Assembly: GCF_027887165.1 (NCBI RefSeq)
Contig: NC_077231.1
Coordinates: forward strand, 194,110,334 to 194,174,333
Length of the DNA stretch: 64,000 nucleotides
Source of the DNA: Monodelphis domestica
Taxonomy: Eukaryota; Chordata; Mammalia; Didelphimorphia; Didelphidae
Direction of reading: 5' to 3'
In this document: positions 12,448 to 25,774 of the stretch, in pieces
How the letters are laid out: the number at the start of each line of letters is the position of its first letter
Numbering within the stretch: position 1 is the first letter of the stretch
Made by a program: the position numbers and the translations under genes
The notes under the pieces: model-generated
Seen by the model: the letters and a program-made list of their open reading frames with translations, nothing else
Databases searched by the model: none
What the model was told of the DNA's origin: nothing

Positions 12448-15400
12448 TTTTATCTATTATTTTTAATGAGAGAAAATTTAAAATTAAATAAAATCTTTCT
12501 TGTCACTAGGTAATGTTATAGAGAAGGAAATGTCAAAGGAAAAGTCAAAAGTCACATTTTATGTAGTCATTATGCAATTTTTGTTTAACTGTATTCAGTT
12601 TTTTTCTTAGTTTTGTTAAGATTTTATTACTTATTAATTAATAAAGCACACTGGCAATGGTATAACAAAGAGGAAGAACTTAAGTGGAATAGTGAGTCTC
12701 TCTTTCTCTGTCTCTCTCTCAGTACCAATGTGACTACTCACAATGGGAATGTAACAGGAAATGGGCATTTACATTTACATCAGACATTAACTATATCTAG
12801 TTCAAGTTGATGTTTTTTTTTGGGGGGGGTAATGGAATAATTATTTTAATGGAGTGACTTAAAATAGTAAGATTTGATTTGATACAATACTAAAATAATT
12901 TTGCTTATGAAACATTGTTTATCATTTATGTAAAACTTTGTGAGTTCAAATCAGTTAAGGGGAAATAACATCTGAATTAGTGAAAAAGGTTCCAATTTGC
13001 TTATAAAGTCCAAATTTCCAAGCATATTTTTCAAGGTCTTTATTTCTGTTTTGGTGAGCCTATGGCACATGTGCCTGGAGAGGGCTATTCCTCTCCTCCT
13101 CTCCACACACATCTGAGGAAATTTCTCCCATTCTCCCATCACCCACCCCTCTGCTAGCAGCCTAATGGGAACACTTCCTCCCTCTCCGGTCTGGGGTAAG
13201 TCAGTGAGGGGTGGGGGGAAAGAAGGAGAATTACATGAGGGCTGAAGTTTGGGCAATTCATTCTCCAAAATGTTCATTATCACTGCTCTATTTGAACCTA
13301 CTTTTCCAGGGTTCCCACACTACTTCAGAATAGATTCCAATATGCTCTGTTGTTCATATTGTTTACCTCCAAGGTGAAATAGCCTTTATTACATCTCCTC
13401 TTTCCTTTTCCAGACTTCAACTGCCAAATGTCTTTTAAACCTTTTAAAATGTCTACCTTCTCCCCCACCCCCCATGGGCCCCAGATCAAATATCATGTCG
13501 TCTATGTAATCTCTCTCAACTCGGAACTTATCTTCTCCATAGTATTGTCTATGTCTTTCCTATAATACTTGCAAGATTTTGCCTTTTATAGGAATTGCTT
13601 ATGTGCCTTGTCTCTTTTGCTGGAAAATAAAATGATGGAAGACAAGAGTAATGCCTTTTTTCATTTGTGTTTTTCCCATGGAACCCAGCAGTGTGTTATA
13701 CCCAGTATAAATATTTGTTGAAATGAGTTCTTAGTTTTATTACTTTTAAATACACATTGAAAGTTAAACTACTGTCTTTTCACATTGTGAAGACTTTTTA
13801 ACAACCTTTTAAAATGACGAATATGCAGTAAATTAATAGAATTTATCTTTTGTTAATAGGTAGGACTAAAGCATTTCAAAAGATTTCAGCATGTTATGTA
13901 GGTTAAAGACAAGCCCCTTGATTTTCTTTACTAAGATCTGGGTTCAAATCTTGCCTCTGATGCACACTGCCTTTATGTAAATCACTTAATTTTATGGCAT
14001 CTCAGGAAACTTTCTAGCATTGTCAGTTATGGATGATGTACCCATCAGCATCAATGAACTCCCACCAGGAATTCTCTCATACTAATGAAATTATAGGTCG
14101 ATTCTCTACTCCCAAAGAAACTGCTTAGCAAATTTCTATTTCTTTAAAGTAGTTCAAAGGTAAAGAGCCTAGGTAGGATTATTACACATTCTGAGTTCAT
14201 AGACTTTCAGATTAATGAAGTTTGAAGAAACTATAACATAAAGTCATTTATAACAAATATTCTGTGTTTCTATGCCTGGAATGTGTGCAATTATTGAAGA
14301 CAAGACAATCATGCCTAGTAAGTTACTTATAAGGTACCTACTTACTTGTCAGGAAGCATATATAGATAATTGAAATGTGTTCTCACAGAAGTTCTACATC
14401 ATGATTCATTGTCATGGGGAGGTGGTTCAAACCCTGGAAAATCCTTTCCAAATGATGTTTTGTCTGTCTTTCAGGAACCAGTCCAGCTAAATCCGGATAG
14501 ATTCATCATCACCAAAAGGTTGTGAAAGACTAAATGATGGCAACATATTTGGGTCATAACAATTCATTATGGTAGTCTATTAAGGGAAGGAAGATCCAGA
14601 CTGGGGAAGGGGGTGCCTAAATATAGATCTTCTGAAGTATTGAAATGGGACATGTGAAGCCAAACCCTATCATGTCTCACTGCTCTCATGGAGTGACACA
14701 CAATGAAATAATACTTCAACAAGGATGGTGAAAGAGGGAGTGCCTACACATCAAACAAGAGTCATCAGGTGTGTTATTGTGCGAGCAAGTATAATGGTGT
14801 GTAAGTGTCCTAACCCTTAATAGGTATGTTAGTCTCTAGTTAAGTTTACATATACTTGTTTTTCAGGCTCAGGTCTAGAGTTCAAGTTCTAGACTTACTT
14901 TCAAGTTTCCATATTTTGCTCAAATCTTTAGTGGCATGGATTTAGGAGAGACGCAAGCTTCAGTAAAATGGTCCACTGATAGAATAAATGTTGCTGATTG
15001 ATTGACTTAATGGGCTGCCTTGGGAAGTCAAGGGCTGCCTCTACAAATTCAACCAGTCTTAATATGGCATGGTCTCAAGTCCATTCACAGTTCTGGTTGC
15101 CCTAATCTGGGTGTGTTCCAATTTATCAATCTCTTACCTGAAAAACATGCCTCCCAGAGCTGAGCGAGACACTCTAGAAATGTTCTGACCAGAGAATCTC
15201 TCCGGACTCCAGGGTCAGAGCTGTTCCCATCACATCATACTATCTCTTATTAAATTTGTAACCTTATATAAGTCATGTAGCCTTTCTGGGCCTCAGATCT
15301 TTCAATTGTAAATTGAGGACTTTGGACCAGATGTTCCATGAGATTTCTTAGAGTTGTATAAGAGTATTCTAAATACCATATATAAGACTAATTATGACAA

Positions 15401-17429
15401 GATTGAGGAACCAGTTGTGTGGGATTTTTTTTTCTTTTTTCATATGGGATTCCAATGATAAACTTTCTAAGACCTTTTAATCTTTGCCAAAGTCATAAAG
15501 TAGGTTGAATCTAAGTTCTCTGGGCCTCAGTTTCCCTATCTGTTCAATAAGAGTTGTAGGATATACACAATGGCACTCTGCCCCTCCTCATAAATGAAAG
15601 AGTTTTCATAAACTACATTTCTGAACTGTCCTTGGCTGGACCTGACAGTCCAGTCAGATAGTTTAGATCTAATGTTGTTATGAAATAAGATCTAGAGTCC
15701 TTCTTTCTGCCTTTAAGTCCTAGGTAAACAGGAAGCCAGGACACGATAGCCTAAAACTACTTTCAAATAGGGAGCTGGCCAAGAATTAGGCAGCGGAGAC
15801 TTTGTTCACTAGGCAATTCGTGACCCAGAGATAGTTTTCTTGGTTGTTAGGAGGAGAATTGACTTACACTATGAGATGAGGCCTCTAGTCTCTCACGTGA
15901 AACACTTTGTAGTGTTATTATCTGTAGTGATTTTAGTACATTAAATCCTTCTTTTAAGATCCTATGACAAAACCGGATGCTAAATGCAACAGCATCATTC
16001 ACTTCAGTTTATCTATGGTCAAAAATCATGCTTTGGTAATCATGAGCATCTATGCCTATACTATGGAAATTATTCTGTGAAGATTACTTTAGGATTCTTA
16101 GCAAAAGCCTATGGTGATTTTTAAAAGGATAACTATTACTAGCTGATAGTGTTGTCTTAATTTCTCACATTTCGTTTTATTTATTTATTCAGGTTTCTTA
16201 ATACCTTAAATATTTTTATACCTTAAATATATATTTATATTTACATATATATAATATATATAACATATGTATTTTAAATAATATAAATTAATATGTAATA
16301 TAAATTAAATAAAATAAAATATAAATATAAATTAAAATAAAAAATAATATATAAAAATACCTTAATACCTTAAAATGATTTCCAAGAAATATCTTTATCC
16401 AAAATTGTATTGTGTCATTTTCTCTAATAAATTTCAAAAAAAGGAAAATTCTTGGTCCTAAAAACCTGATTCTTAATATTTTTTTCACTAGTTAAGAATG
16501 TTAATCTACTTCTTTGACCCTAAAGAGTGACATAATCCTGTGTGTTTCAGAATATTCCCACATCGATCTCATTTAATGTAGCCGACAACAACAACAAAAC
16601 CCAGAGGCTTAGAAATTTCACAGCTGCTGACACACAGCACTTGGAAAGAACCATTTTCAAATATTCCCACTGCTGCTGAAGATGAGAATCATTGAGGTCA
16701 GAAATGAGACATCAGGAAGAAAACAAGTCTTTCAGCATTCAAAGCCAATTATTCTGAAATTGTTTCATGGTTAAACATCTAAGGGGTTTCAGAAGCTTTA
16801 TTTAATAATGTTGATGTGGGGAAATAAGATTGAGGGGAAATGTATGTCAGTATGACTATACATTAGTGTTTAATAAATACCAGTTTGAGGCAAAGGGCAT
16901 TTCTTCACAATCATTTCAAAAGGCAGTTACATTCTGTAACCTTTCTTACCACTGATGTAGCCTAGATCAACTAGGTGAATCTTTTAAGAAACATACACAC
17001 ACATTTACCTGTCTTTTCATTTTTTCTCCGCCTGAAGTTTACTACTAAGATACAAGGCAGGAAGGCCTTCTGGCATGACCACAGAGACATGGGAGTGGCT
17101 GGCAAAGACAAACCCAGAACTGAGCTTCAGGATTCTGGAATAAGCCAGGTGATGGTAGTGCCAACTTTATTATGAAATTCAACATGGTTAATTGTATTTT
17201 TTGGATAGGTTAAGCCCTATGAAAAAATGCAAGGTGGCTTTTATATACATAGGTAGATGTGTATTATCTGGATAAATACCTTCATGTTCTAGTTTGTTTC
17301 AATGATGAGGATATAACCAACAATTAAAAAAATTCAGATAATAGTAAACCTGTACAGATATTTATGGCTTTAAAAAAAAAAACAACAAGCACTTCAATCA
17401 ACAAACATGTATTAATCTCTATTTGCCAG
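12448..17429. other. No gene seen
   Basis: Single-copy-looking DNA with the AT tract at 16195. 15060-15190 (TCTGGTTGCCCTAATCTGGG) resembles an old LINE piece, and 15241-15360 resembles a MIR relic. The 110-codon minus frame (13283-12951) shows no domain or signal. Confidence 0.45.
16195..16375. repeat. AT-rich tract with ATACCTTAAA repeats
   Basis: TACCTTAAATAT and ATACCTTAAT recur at both ends of a tract made almost only of A and T. It accounts for the 66-codon minus frame. Confidence 0.8.
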
Positions 17430-17632
17430 ACAGCTAGTGCAATGCCAGACCTAGAGTCAGGAAGACATGAGGTAAAAATCTGGCCTCATACACTTAGCTC
17501 TGTTTGCCTCAATTTCCTCATCTGTAAAATGAACTGGAAAATGAAATGCAATTACTGTAGCATCTCTGCCAAGAACACCCCAAGTGAGGCCATGGAGAAA
17601 AGAAAACAATTGAAAAGACTGAAGAACAACAT
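17430..17632 (+). mobile_element. tRNA-headed CORE-SINE, sense, partial
   Basis: CCTAGAGTCAGGAAGACATG, TCTGTTTGCCTCAATTTCCT and GCCAAGAACACCCCAAGTGA are in the right order, but part of the CORE block is missing. The open frames here are SINE shadows. Confidence 0.75.
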
Positions 17633-17640
17633 TTGCCTGG

Positions 17641-17835
17641 CACTTTGTGTGTGACACAGTGGAAAAGTCTTGGGTTTGGAATCAGAGGTCCTATATCTAC
17701 TGCTTATTACCCTAGAGTCACATCAGACAAGTCATTTCACTTCTCTGACCACAGTCTCTTCATTGGTGAAACAAGAAGAATGGATCAAATGATACATGAG
17801 GTCCCTTTTAGCTTAAAATCTGTGAAACTATGTAG
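17641..17835 (+). repeat. MIR-like SINE
   Basis: TTGGGTTTGGAATCAGAGGT, ACAAGTCATTTCACTTCTCT and CATGAGGTCCCTTTTAGC. It follows directly after the CORE-SINE at 17430. Confidence 0.65.
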
Positions 17836-19929
17836 ACAAAGACAAAATAAAAAGGAAACCATATCTCTGTGCTCAAAGATCCTTATGCTTGATTGGGAGA
17901 AACAACATGTACTTAAAAAATACAAAAGAAAGGCAAAAGAAATTCAAAGTTAATATTGGATAACACATTTGAATCAAATAGCTGTTTCTTCTGGCAGAGA
18001 CCCATCTCTTGGGAAACTGGAAATGTCTCCTAATGTTAACCATTGATCAGAGGAGCTTAGAATAGTATCAAAGAATTTCAGTGTTGCAATGGATGTATGA
18101 ACTTATTTAGTACAACTCTTATTGAACAGACAGGGAAACTGAGGCCCAGAGAACTTAGATGATTTGCTCAAGGTTACTTAGCTAGTTAGTGGCAGACTTG
18201 GAACCAAACACCTGGTCCAATCTTCTTTCCACTCAGCTAGGCTAACTTTTCCAATATCAGTAATCCTGATGTTGCAACCCATACCAAAGAAGCAAGGGAC
18301 AAAGTAAAATTATAATTTTCTGATTTGCATATTTGTAATCATTGATACCTCAAAAAGTGATTATACTGGCCTGGATGCTTCATCCTTTGATGCAGATCTC
18401 TTCTTGGGAGATCATGAATTATTGCCACCAAAATGTCCATTACCTGATAACCTACCTTTTGGGGATGAGTTTCTCCAGGCTTCACACACATATATATGAC
18501 TTTGGAACACATTTAGGATCATAAAATAAGAGAAGGAAACTGTGGCTAGAGAATAGGGAAAAAACTTGCCTAGTGTCACACAGTAAGTGTCTGAGATGGG
18601 ATTTGAACCCTGGTCTTCCTGCCTCCAAGTACAGCCAGTGTGATATCCATTATACTTGGCTTACTAACTCTGAGTTAGACTTTGGAGCTATTATGAGGCT
18701 TGGGATTTGGATGGGTCAGCTCTGCTGGGGAGCCTCCTTTGCAACCTTGAGAACCCATTGCTTCTCTGCATCATTTTTTCCTCCTAATAAATGAGATTAG
18801 GGAAGTATGATGGCTTAATGTCAAGAGTACATGAAGTGCCCATGGGTATGCCTGAGCAGGAATGAACTAGATGGGCATGCAGATACTTGTGCTCTGTTTT
18901 TGATACACACTGAGAAGTTAGTTTGTATCAAAGAGATATATCAGAAACATTTCATTTGAGATAGGGGAAGTTCCCTGGTGGCAAATGCTCAGGTGCCAGG
19001 GTGCACATCAGAGCTAGCACTATTTTACAAGCTCTGTTAATTTTATTTTCCTTATGAAATATGTAATGTAAGTCAATTTCCAGGATCATTCTCTAGATCA
19101 CTAAAAACTAACACCGTGACAGTGGCTTTTTCATCCTCTAACTGCCTTGTAAATGTTCTCTGCTTGATCAGCACCAATACACATAAGCTGAATAAAATCT
19201 GAGCACTTGAAACTGCTGATTACTTGGATGACCTATTACTAAAGCAGCTTGGCCTAAATTGCAGGGAAGGTGAACAACTGAATTCTTGTTAACTGAGTGC
19301 CCTGAACAAAGAAGGTAAACCATCTTAGCCAAAGCCTCAGAATAAAAATCTGTATGTACTGAATGGACTTGACTCTGCCACCTTATTAGCTGAGTGACCT
19401 TGGACTAGTCACTTAAAACTTTTCTGAGTCTGAATAAAATAAGGGGGTTGAACTAAGTTCTTTTCTGGTTCGAACATTCCAGGATTATCATCACATTTCT
19501 TTGCTTTTGAACCAATTAGCTCAAGAAAATTTGGGAATATCAGATTTCAAAGGGTAATTAAAAGTTTTAAGTATCCTTTCATATTTCATTAGAATAATTG
19601 AAGGCATTATTTAGATCATATCTATTTTTTTGGTTTGTTTTCCTCCTACTTTGCAAGTATATTGCAATGCTTGGAATGCTAGAAAAGCTGCTCTTGGTAA
19701 ACTGGGACTTTCTGAAGTTTTAAATGCTTTGGATTATTTTCTACCTTACTGATATTTGTAGCTCATTTTTTAGATAGCTCTTTAAGGTTCACAAAGCACT
19801 TAAATATACTGTCTCATCTGAAATATCCTCAACAAGCAAGATTACAGAACCAGCAAATGGCAAAACGAGCTCTAGAATGCATACATTCTTATCACCTACT
19901 CCACTATTCTTTCTCTAGAGGTTGGTGGT
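17836..19929. other. No gene seen
   Basis: SINE-like relics at about 18110-18240, 18545-18660 and 19360-19490, with single-copy-looking sequence between them. Confidence 0.45.
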
Positions 19930-20165
19930 GGTCTAAGGGATATAATACTAGTCCTAGTGTCTTGAATTCAAATCCTGCCTACAACACTTACTAGCAGTGT
20001 GATTCAGGGCAAAGTTGCTTATTTTCTTCCATCTGTCTGTCTCAGTTTCCTTAACTGTAAAATAGGGATGATAATAATACTGACCTTGAAGGGTTGTTAT
20101 GAGGATCAAATCAAATAATATTTGTAAAATGCCTAGCACACAATAGGTACTCAAATGCTTGTTTC
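19930..20165 (+). repeat. MIR-like SINE
   Basis: TGTCTTGAATTCAAATCCTG, CTGTCTCAGTTTCCTTAACT, GGGTTGTTATGAGGATCAAA and AATGCCTAGCACACAATAGG, a nearly complete MIR layout. Confidence 0.75.
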
Positions 20166-20424
20166 CTTCCCTCCACACAGTTTAGGAGGTTGAATTTAGA
20201 GTTAGAAGGGTCCTTTATAGTAATTTTATTAATGAAGAAACTGAGGCTGAGAGAGATTATATGCCTTTCTTAAGTGTACCTAGGGGATGTTTTAAAAGTT
20301 ATTTTCTTCCTCACAATAAAAAAGGTAAATAGAACATATATATATATATGTATATATATATATATTCCTGTGTTATATGTGCTTATATACACACATATTA
20401 TATAGTTTCATATGTGTATGTTTA

Positions 20425-20657
20425 TGTTGTTCAGTCATTTTCAGTCACAACTGACTCTTTGCAACCCCATCTGGGGTATTCTTGGCTGAGATGCTGGAGT
20501 GGTTTTTCCATTTTCTTCTCCAACTCGTTTTACAGATGAAGAAACTGAGGCAAACAAGCTCAGGGTCACACAGCTAGCAAGTATCTGAGGCCAGATTTGA
20601 ACTCAGGAAGATAATTTTTTCTGACTCCAGACCTGGGACGCTGTGCTATCCAGCTAT
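20425..20657 (-). mobile_element. tRNA-headed CORE-SINE, full length
   Basis: TTGTTCAGTCATTTTCAGTC start, AACCCCATCTGGGGTATTCT, GATGAAGAAACTGAGGCAAA and a head ending at CTATCCAGCTATTG. It sits next to a (TA)n tract. Confidence 0.85.
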
Positions 20658-21899
20658 TGTAATGTTCTTCATGGCATCCAATAATAAGTTGTGGAGCTGA
20701 AAGCCAGTCATCTAATTCCAAATGCAATGTCCTTTCTACCTTACCCTATATGATCTTTCTTATAGTGTTTATTTATATTGCCATCTCTCTTAGAGTCTAT
20801 GCCACTTCCCTGGCACTTTGTATGTATTACCTTGTATTTCCTTTCATATTTTTATGCACGTGTCCTAATTTCCCTAAATACGCAGGCCCTGAAGGCAGTC
20901 TTGGGCATATCTGTATCACCAAAACCTGTTCAGCTCTTTGTACATAATAGATTCTCAATAAATGTGTATTGATGATGATTGGCCAAAGGTATCGATCTCC
21001 AGGCCCACAGCACAACTCCTGATACTAATCCAATTAAAAAGTAGTTGGGAAATGTTTGACAAAACAAATAAAAATAGAAATCAACATATGTATTTGTGAT
21101 TTTCTAAGTCAATATGTCAGGGACATGGATTTGTTTTATTTGAGTATGACATCAAAGTCCTGGGCCACTCACATTCTCTTTTCCATTCCTCTTTCTGTCC
21201 CGAGGCATACTTTCGTTTGGCATTTGTTGCATTGTCATTTTTGACTGTGAAAAATCATTTTCTTCTATGCAAAATAAAAAAGAAATCTGTGACAAAGCTC
21301 TCATTAAAAACATTTTCTTAATGTTCTAAATTGACTAAATAAAATTAAAATAAAACAAAACAAAACATTTTTTTACTCAGGATAACTAGCATTTGAGGGC
21401 CAACTTTCAGGGTTCAATTACTGTGCACACTAACATGTCTCTCCTTGCCTCATCACACAGTTATTATAGAAGGAGTTGACTCATGAGAGCCGTGAACTTG
21501 GCTGGTCCCAGAAGTTTGTTTTCATACTGATGCTTCATCCCTTACATGAGTTGTGTCACTTCTCTAATTGAAGGAACCCCCCCCCCCCAACCACAAAGAA
21601 AAAGCCAGAGTGATAGAAGAAAGTGAAGAGTTCTGTCTCCAAGAACATATGCTGATTTTGGGGAAAGGGATATTGGTTTTAGTATTGCCTTCTTACACCT
21701 CACTTGACTGCTTTGTGCCTCAGTTTCCCCATCTCTAAAACAAGCATCATAATACATCTGCCACCTAAATCACAGTTTTGGGGTAAGGAACATGCTCTGA
21801 AAATGGAAAAGCATCAAGCAAAAGGGACCTGCTATAATGCCTTTTTTTTCTCAAAGTAAATTGTGTCCAGTGAACATCTCTAAAATGAAAGATTTGAGA
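20658..21899. other. No gene seen
   Basis: 20740-20980 has GGCAGTCTTGGGCATATC and TCAATAAATGTGTATTGATG, like the end of an old MIR or LINE. A poly(C) run lies at 21581. The overlapping frames here lack coding character. Confidence 0.45.
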
Positions 21900-22075
21900 T
21901 AGAGTCGTCTAGGGTTGGACCTAGGTGTGAGTACTTGCTCCAAAATGCATAACAATGTATTTGAGCAAATTACTTCATATTTCTGGGTCTTCATTTTTGC
22001 GTTGTAAAATAAGGAGATGAGATCAGATGAGTTCTCAGGTTTTCTCTTTCAGTATTAGAGCTCAATGATCCAGGT
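21900..22075 (+). repeat. MIR-like SINE
   Basis: GAGCAAATTACTTCATATTT, GTTGTAAAATAAGGAGATGA and GAGCTCAATGATCC. Confidence 0.55.
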
Positions 22076-22204
22076 TTGGATGGAAATAAACCCTTCATGC
22101 TTTTCCTAATGCTTTTAAGCATGGGAGACTTACACTTTGCCTTTATCTTAGAAAAAGGGGGCAGTGCCCTTGTTTACTGACTTCCTAAGTTTGAAGAGAG
22201 GCCC

Positions 22205-22219
22205 TCTGCCCTCTGCTGG
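22205..22219 (-). promoter_or_regulatory. CTCF-like binding motif (minus)
   Basis: The minus strand reads CCAGCAGAGGGCAGA, which fits the CTCF core CCASYAGRKGGCRSY at all but the last base. It lies in a stretch with no recognised repeat. Binding is not shown by sequence alone. Confidence 0.45.
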
Positions 22220-22576
22220 TGATTTAGGGATAAACGTTAACGAGCAGGAGGCTTAAACTCATTGGTTTGACTAGGATATTCCCCAAACTACCAATGTGTG
22301 AAGGACTTTAGGAGTAATCATTTCAGGGTTTAAATTACCTTGCTTTTACCAGAGCCTTCTGCAATCTACTTGGGCCGTATTTGGACAGAGGTCAGTGAAA
22401 GTTGCACAGAGAGGGCACATCCCTGTTTTGGGGACTTGTTTGCTGAGTTTCTGAGAAAAGGCTGCCAAATTCCAGACCACTTCACATCATCCGTAACCAT
22501 GACAACAAATATACACACCATTCCTGGTGCATCTACTCTTTGCTGCCCAAAACACCCTTAAAATTCTTATTGTTAT

Positions 22577-22592
22577 CCACCAGATGGTGCTA
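22577..22592 (+). promoter_or_regulatory. CTCF-like binding motif (plus)
   Basis: CCACCAGATGGTGCTA fits the extended CTCF core with one difference (T for C at the eleventh base). It is about 360 bp from the minus-strand motif and points away from it. Confidence 0.45.
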
Positions 22593-22948
22593 TTTCCTTA
22601 AGATTATAGTGAATAACAACAGCCTTTAGTGGTATTTTTAGGGAATGGGAATAACTGAAAATTGTAATAACGGTTATTTGAGGTGGCTCATTCAAACAGA
22701 TGTAAATATATTTGTTGGTATTGGGGACCATCTTTTTTTTTTTCGCAGCACACACATTTAATTTTAATTTGCATTTTAAACATTTTCTCCATCACTTAAG
22801 TCTAGGAATCAACAAGATAATAAATGCCCTCCCTGATTTATAACAGTTGCTTATTTATTAAAAAAAAATATTTAGAATATTTTTCCATGGATAAATCATT
22901 CATGATTCACTGCATCCCCCTTCCCTCTCCCCTCCCAGATGTGACAAG

Positions 22949-24472
22949 GAAATCACTTTAAAAGACTGGTATATATTAATTTAAGGTCGCCAAGGAATTC
23001 AGCTATGTAATTCCTAAATGAAAACTCAAGTCAGCAGTCAACCTTTTATGGAGTTTAATTACAAACAGGATGAAGAAAGGTATTAGAGATAGAGAGAGAG
23101 AGGGAGAGAGAAAGGGAAGAGAAGGGAATAGGGCTTAAATACCCCTTCTGTTTAGGCTGGGCCAAAAGGCCCAAGCCCTTAGATAGCTGGGGCAAAGAAA
23201 GGAGATCAGTCCCTATTACTCATGTGACCAAAATGGAGAAACAGTCTCAGGGGCCTCCACCTCCAGCTTCCTTCAGAGCCAATCCTCAAAGCACCATCTC
23301 TCAGACCAAAAACCTCTCCAACCAACCACCTAGTCCTCAGACCCCCCTATCTTTAAGGAAACCATCCAAGTTCCCTCCCCTCAGTTCTCACATCTACCAA
23401 TCACTGTCCATGTCTTCCCTGTGCCAATGGTGGCTCTAGCTTAACCCAGGACCACCCAGAGGTCTGTGGCTTTGCACATGTCTGTTGAAGGTCATATTCT
23501 CAAATAATTAAATCTTGATCCTTTGCTACAGCCCTTCCTAAATCCTGTTACCCTGAGTAGGGTAGAGATTGGAATAATTAAATTTTGATCTATGCTGCAG
23601 CCCTTCCTAAATCCTGTTAGGACTGAGTAGGGTGGAGATTGTAATTTCCAAGACCTGGTTCTGTCATTCAAAGTATCTCTATTGTATCAATTCTAAAATC
23701 AATCATGACTCAAAGAAATTCCTGTTCTATGCTTAAGCATAGGTCAAAGCCCTTTCCATTGTTCAGCAAAAGGTTTCTGTCCTAAAGTAATCTTAAGAAG
23801 GGAGGAGGAGGAACCTCCCATGCCAATGGGGTTCACATTCCAATAGAGTTCCCACTATCAATAGGAAATTTTTCAAGTATGAAATTTCCCAATGGTGAAA
23901 TTTCCAACATTTATAAGTCTAAGAAATTTTAAGGTTTACAATCCCCCCTGATGATCATTGGGAGACTAGTCTCCCCATTGATCATTTAACATAATCATTT
24001 TGTAGTTCTAAATTCACTTCTAACTAAAGATATACACAATATTCAATTTTCTAAGAGAAATTAGAATAGTGAGAGAGGAAATAGAAAAGAAAAGAAAGCA
24101 AAACCAATGTTTGCTAGGCGCATTGACAGAAAGCCAAATTAGGGGCAGTCCCTTTTGGCATAAATGTGTACAGTTACAATAAATGTTCAATCAAAAGTTC
24201 AGTCCAATCAATCACATCCAAAGTTCATTCTTGATCTTCTTGATGAAGTGTAGGTTTTCGGCATCTTTCTGCAACAGTTCATTCTCTGGATATAAAAGTT
24301 TCAAGCTTCTTTCTTGAAGATCTTTTCTCAAACAGAATCAAAATCTTTGAATTTTTTATAAAAGTAAAATCTTAAACAAAATTTTTGGATTTTTATAAAA
24401 ATACAATCTCAAACAACAAAAAATTCAAAAATAAAAAAAAATTCTTAGATTTTAAATTAAAATACACAGAAC
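22949..24472 (-). mobile_element. Endogenous retrovirus fossil: 3' internal end plus LTR
   Basis: On the minus strand, 24472-23941 is internal sequence ending in a purine tract (CAGGGGGG). An LTR then begins TGTAAACC at 23940 and runs to about 22949. The LTR has a TATA-like TATTTAAG (near 23137) and a TTAAACTCCATAAAA region. TGACAAG stands on both sides (22942-22948 and 24473-24479), a possible target duplication. The flanks look like the two halves of another repeat. The element is incomplete and broken, and of moderate age. Confidence 0.65.
23503..23642. repeat. 70-bp tandem duplication within the LTR
   Basis: Two adjacent 70-bp units (23503-23572 and 23573-23642) share CAGCCCTTCCTAAATCCTGT and GAGTAGGGT. 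Duplicated blocks in the U3 of an LTR are common and often carry enhancer sites. Confidence 0.85.
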
Positions 24473-24576
24473 TGACAAGCAGTTCCACTGGGTTATACTA
24501 TATGTATATGCTCAAAACCTACTTCCAAGTTATTCATATTTGCAGTAGAGTGTTCTTTTAACAAAACCTATTGGAT

Positions 24577-24779
24577 GGGGGCAGCTGGGTAGCTCAGTGG
24601 ATTGAGAGCCAGGCCTGGAGATGGGAGGTCCTAGGTTCAAATCTGGCCTCAGACACTTCCCAGCTGTGTGACCCTGGGCAAGTCACTTGACCCCCATTGC
24701 CTAGCCCTTACCACTCTTCTGCCTTGGAGCCAATACACAGTACTGAATTTAAGATGGAAGGTAAGGGTTTAAAAAAAAC
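24577..24779 (+). mobile_element. MAR1 SINE, full length, sense
   Basis: GGGGCAGCTGGGTAGCTCAG head, GGTTCAAATCTGGCCTCAGA box B, CORE block and an AAGGGTTTAAAAAAAA tail. It is flanked by the near-identical direct repeats AAAACCTATTGG and AAAACTTATTGG. Confidence 0.9.
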
Positions 24780-25774
24780 ATACAAACAAACAAAAACTTA
24801 TTGGGGACAATCTTGATGAAACTTGTTAGCATCGAAGTCATTAGAAACATTAAAAAAAAAATTCCAGGATGTGCTGGAAAGCCAGCTTATGAGAGCCCAT
24901 TGTTAAATTTTTACTGTGAGCATTTATTTATACCTCAGAAATCTGAAGTTGCTATAAATCAGGTCTTGATTTATTGTTTTGTTCTTTGTCTAGTCTTTAA
25001 GAATGTTAATAACACAGATTAAATTTAAAAGTATGCATACTTGCCTTCTATTCTCTGGACTCCCAACCTGGTTGTTAAAATTTTATCAATACCCTCCTGT
25101 ATTGTACAATAAAAAAAAGCTTAAGCCCAGCAGAAATGCAGTAGAAGGTTCAGGCAATGAAATCATAGCTGGACTGGAGGACTAAAGACTGCTGGCTAAT
25201 GATAGTGATGATAATTATCACAATAACTGGCATTTATATAATACTTTAATTTATACTTTAATTAAAATATAATACTTTAATACAAAAAGGGTTCTATGTG
25301 CATTATCTCATTTGAGCCTCACAACACTCCTCACTATAGGCTGCCTTACATTAACTACCTAATACTAGCAATAACATTCATTTTTTACTTTTAGGTCTCT
25401 CTTGTGCATTTAGTCCAGAAGGTGGTCCAGGTGGTCACAGTCTTTAATGGGCAGTTCCTTGCATCTATTAAGAACCTCTTGGACTGGGTTTTAAATATTA
25501 TTTCTTGCCTGGCTCCTTGCCATGATCAAACAGCCTTTTTTGTCCTTGAATTACATTAAGAAAAAAAAACATTAACGATAATGTTTTCAGAATAACATGA
25601 TGTCATTAAAAATCTATACAATAAATGCTTATAGAGCACAACTCCTCCCTTTTCCTTTTATTGCTACTTTTTGTTTACACATAATTCCCCTCAACAGAAA
25701 GACACACAAATATATACATAGAACCCATATTTATAACAAAGAAAATATCACATAGTTATTTCCTGATTATATAT

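Noticed and set aside
12951-13283. 110-codon minus-strand frame
   Set aside because: Its composition is unremarkable, no motif or splice context was seen, and no paralogue could be recalled.
14455-14525. Possible exon after TTTGTCTGTCTTTCAG
   Set aside because: The acceptor-like sequence is good, but no open frame with recognisable protein or donor site follows clearly.
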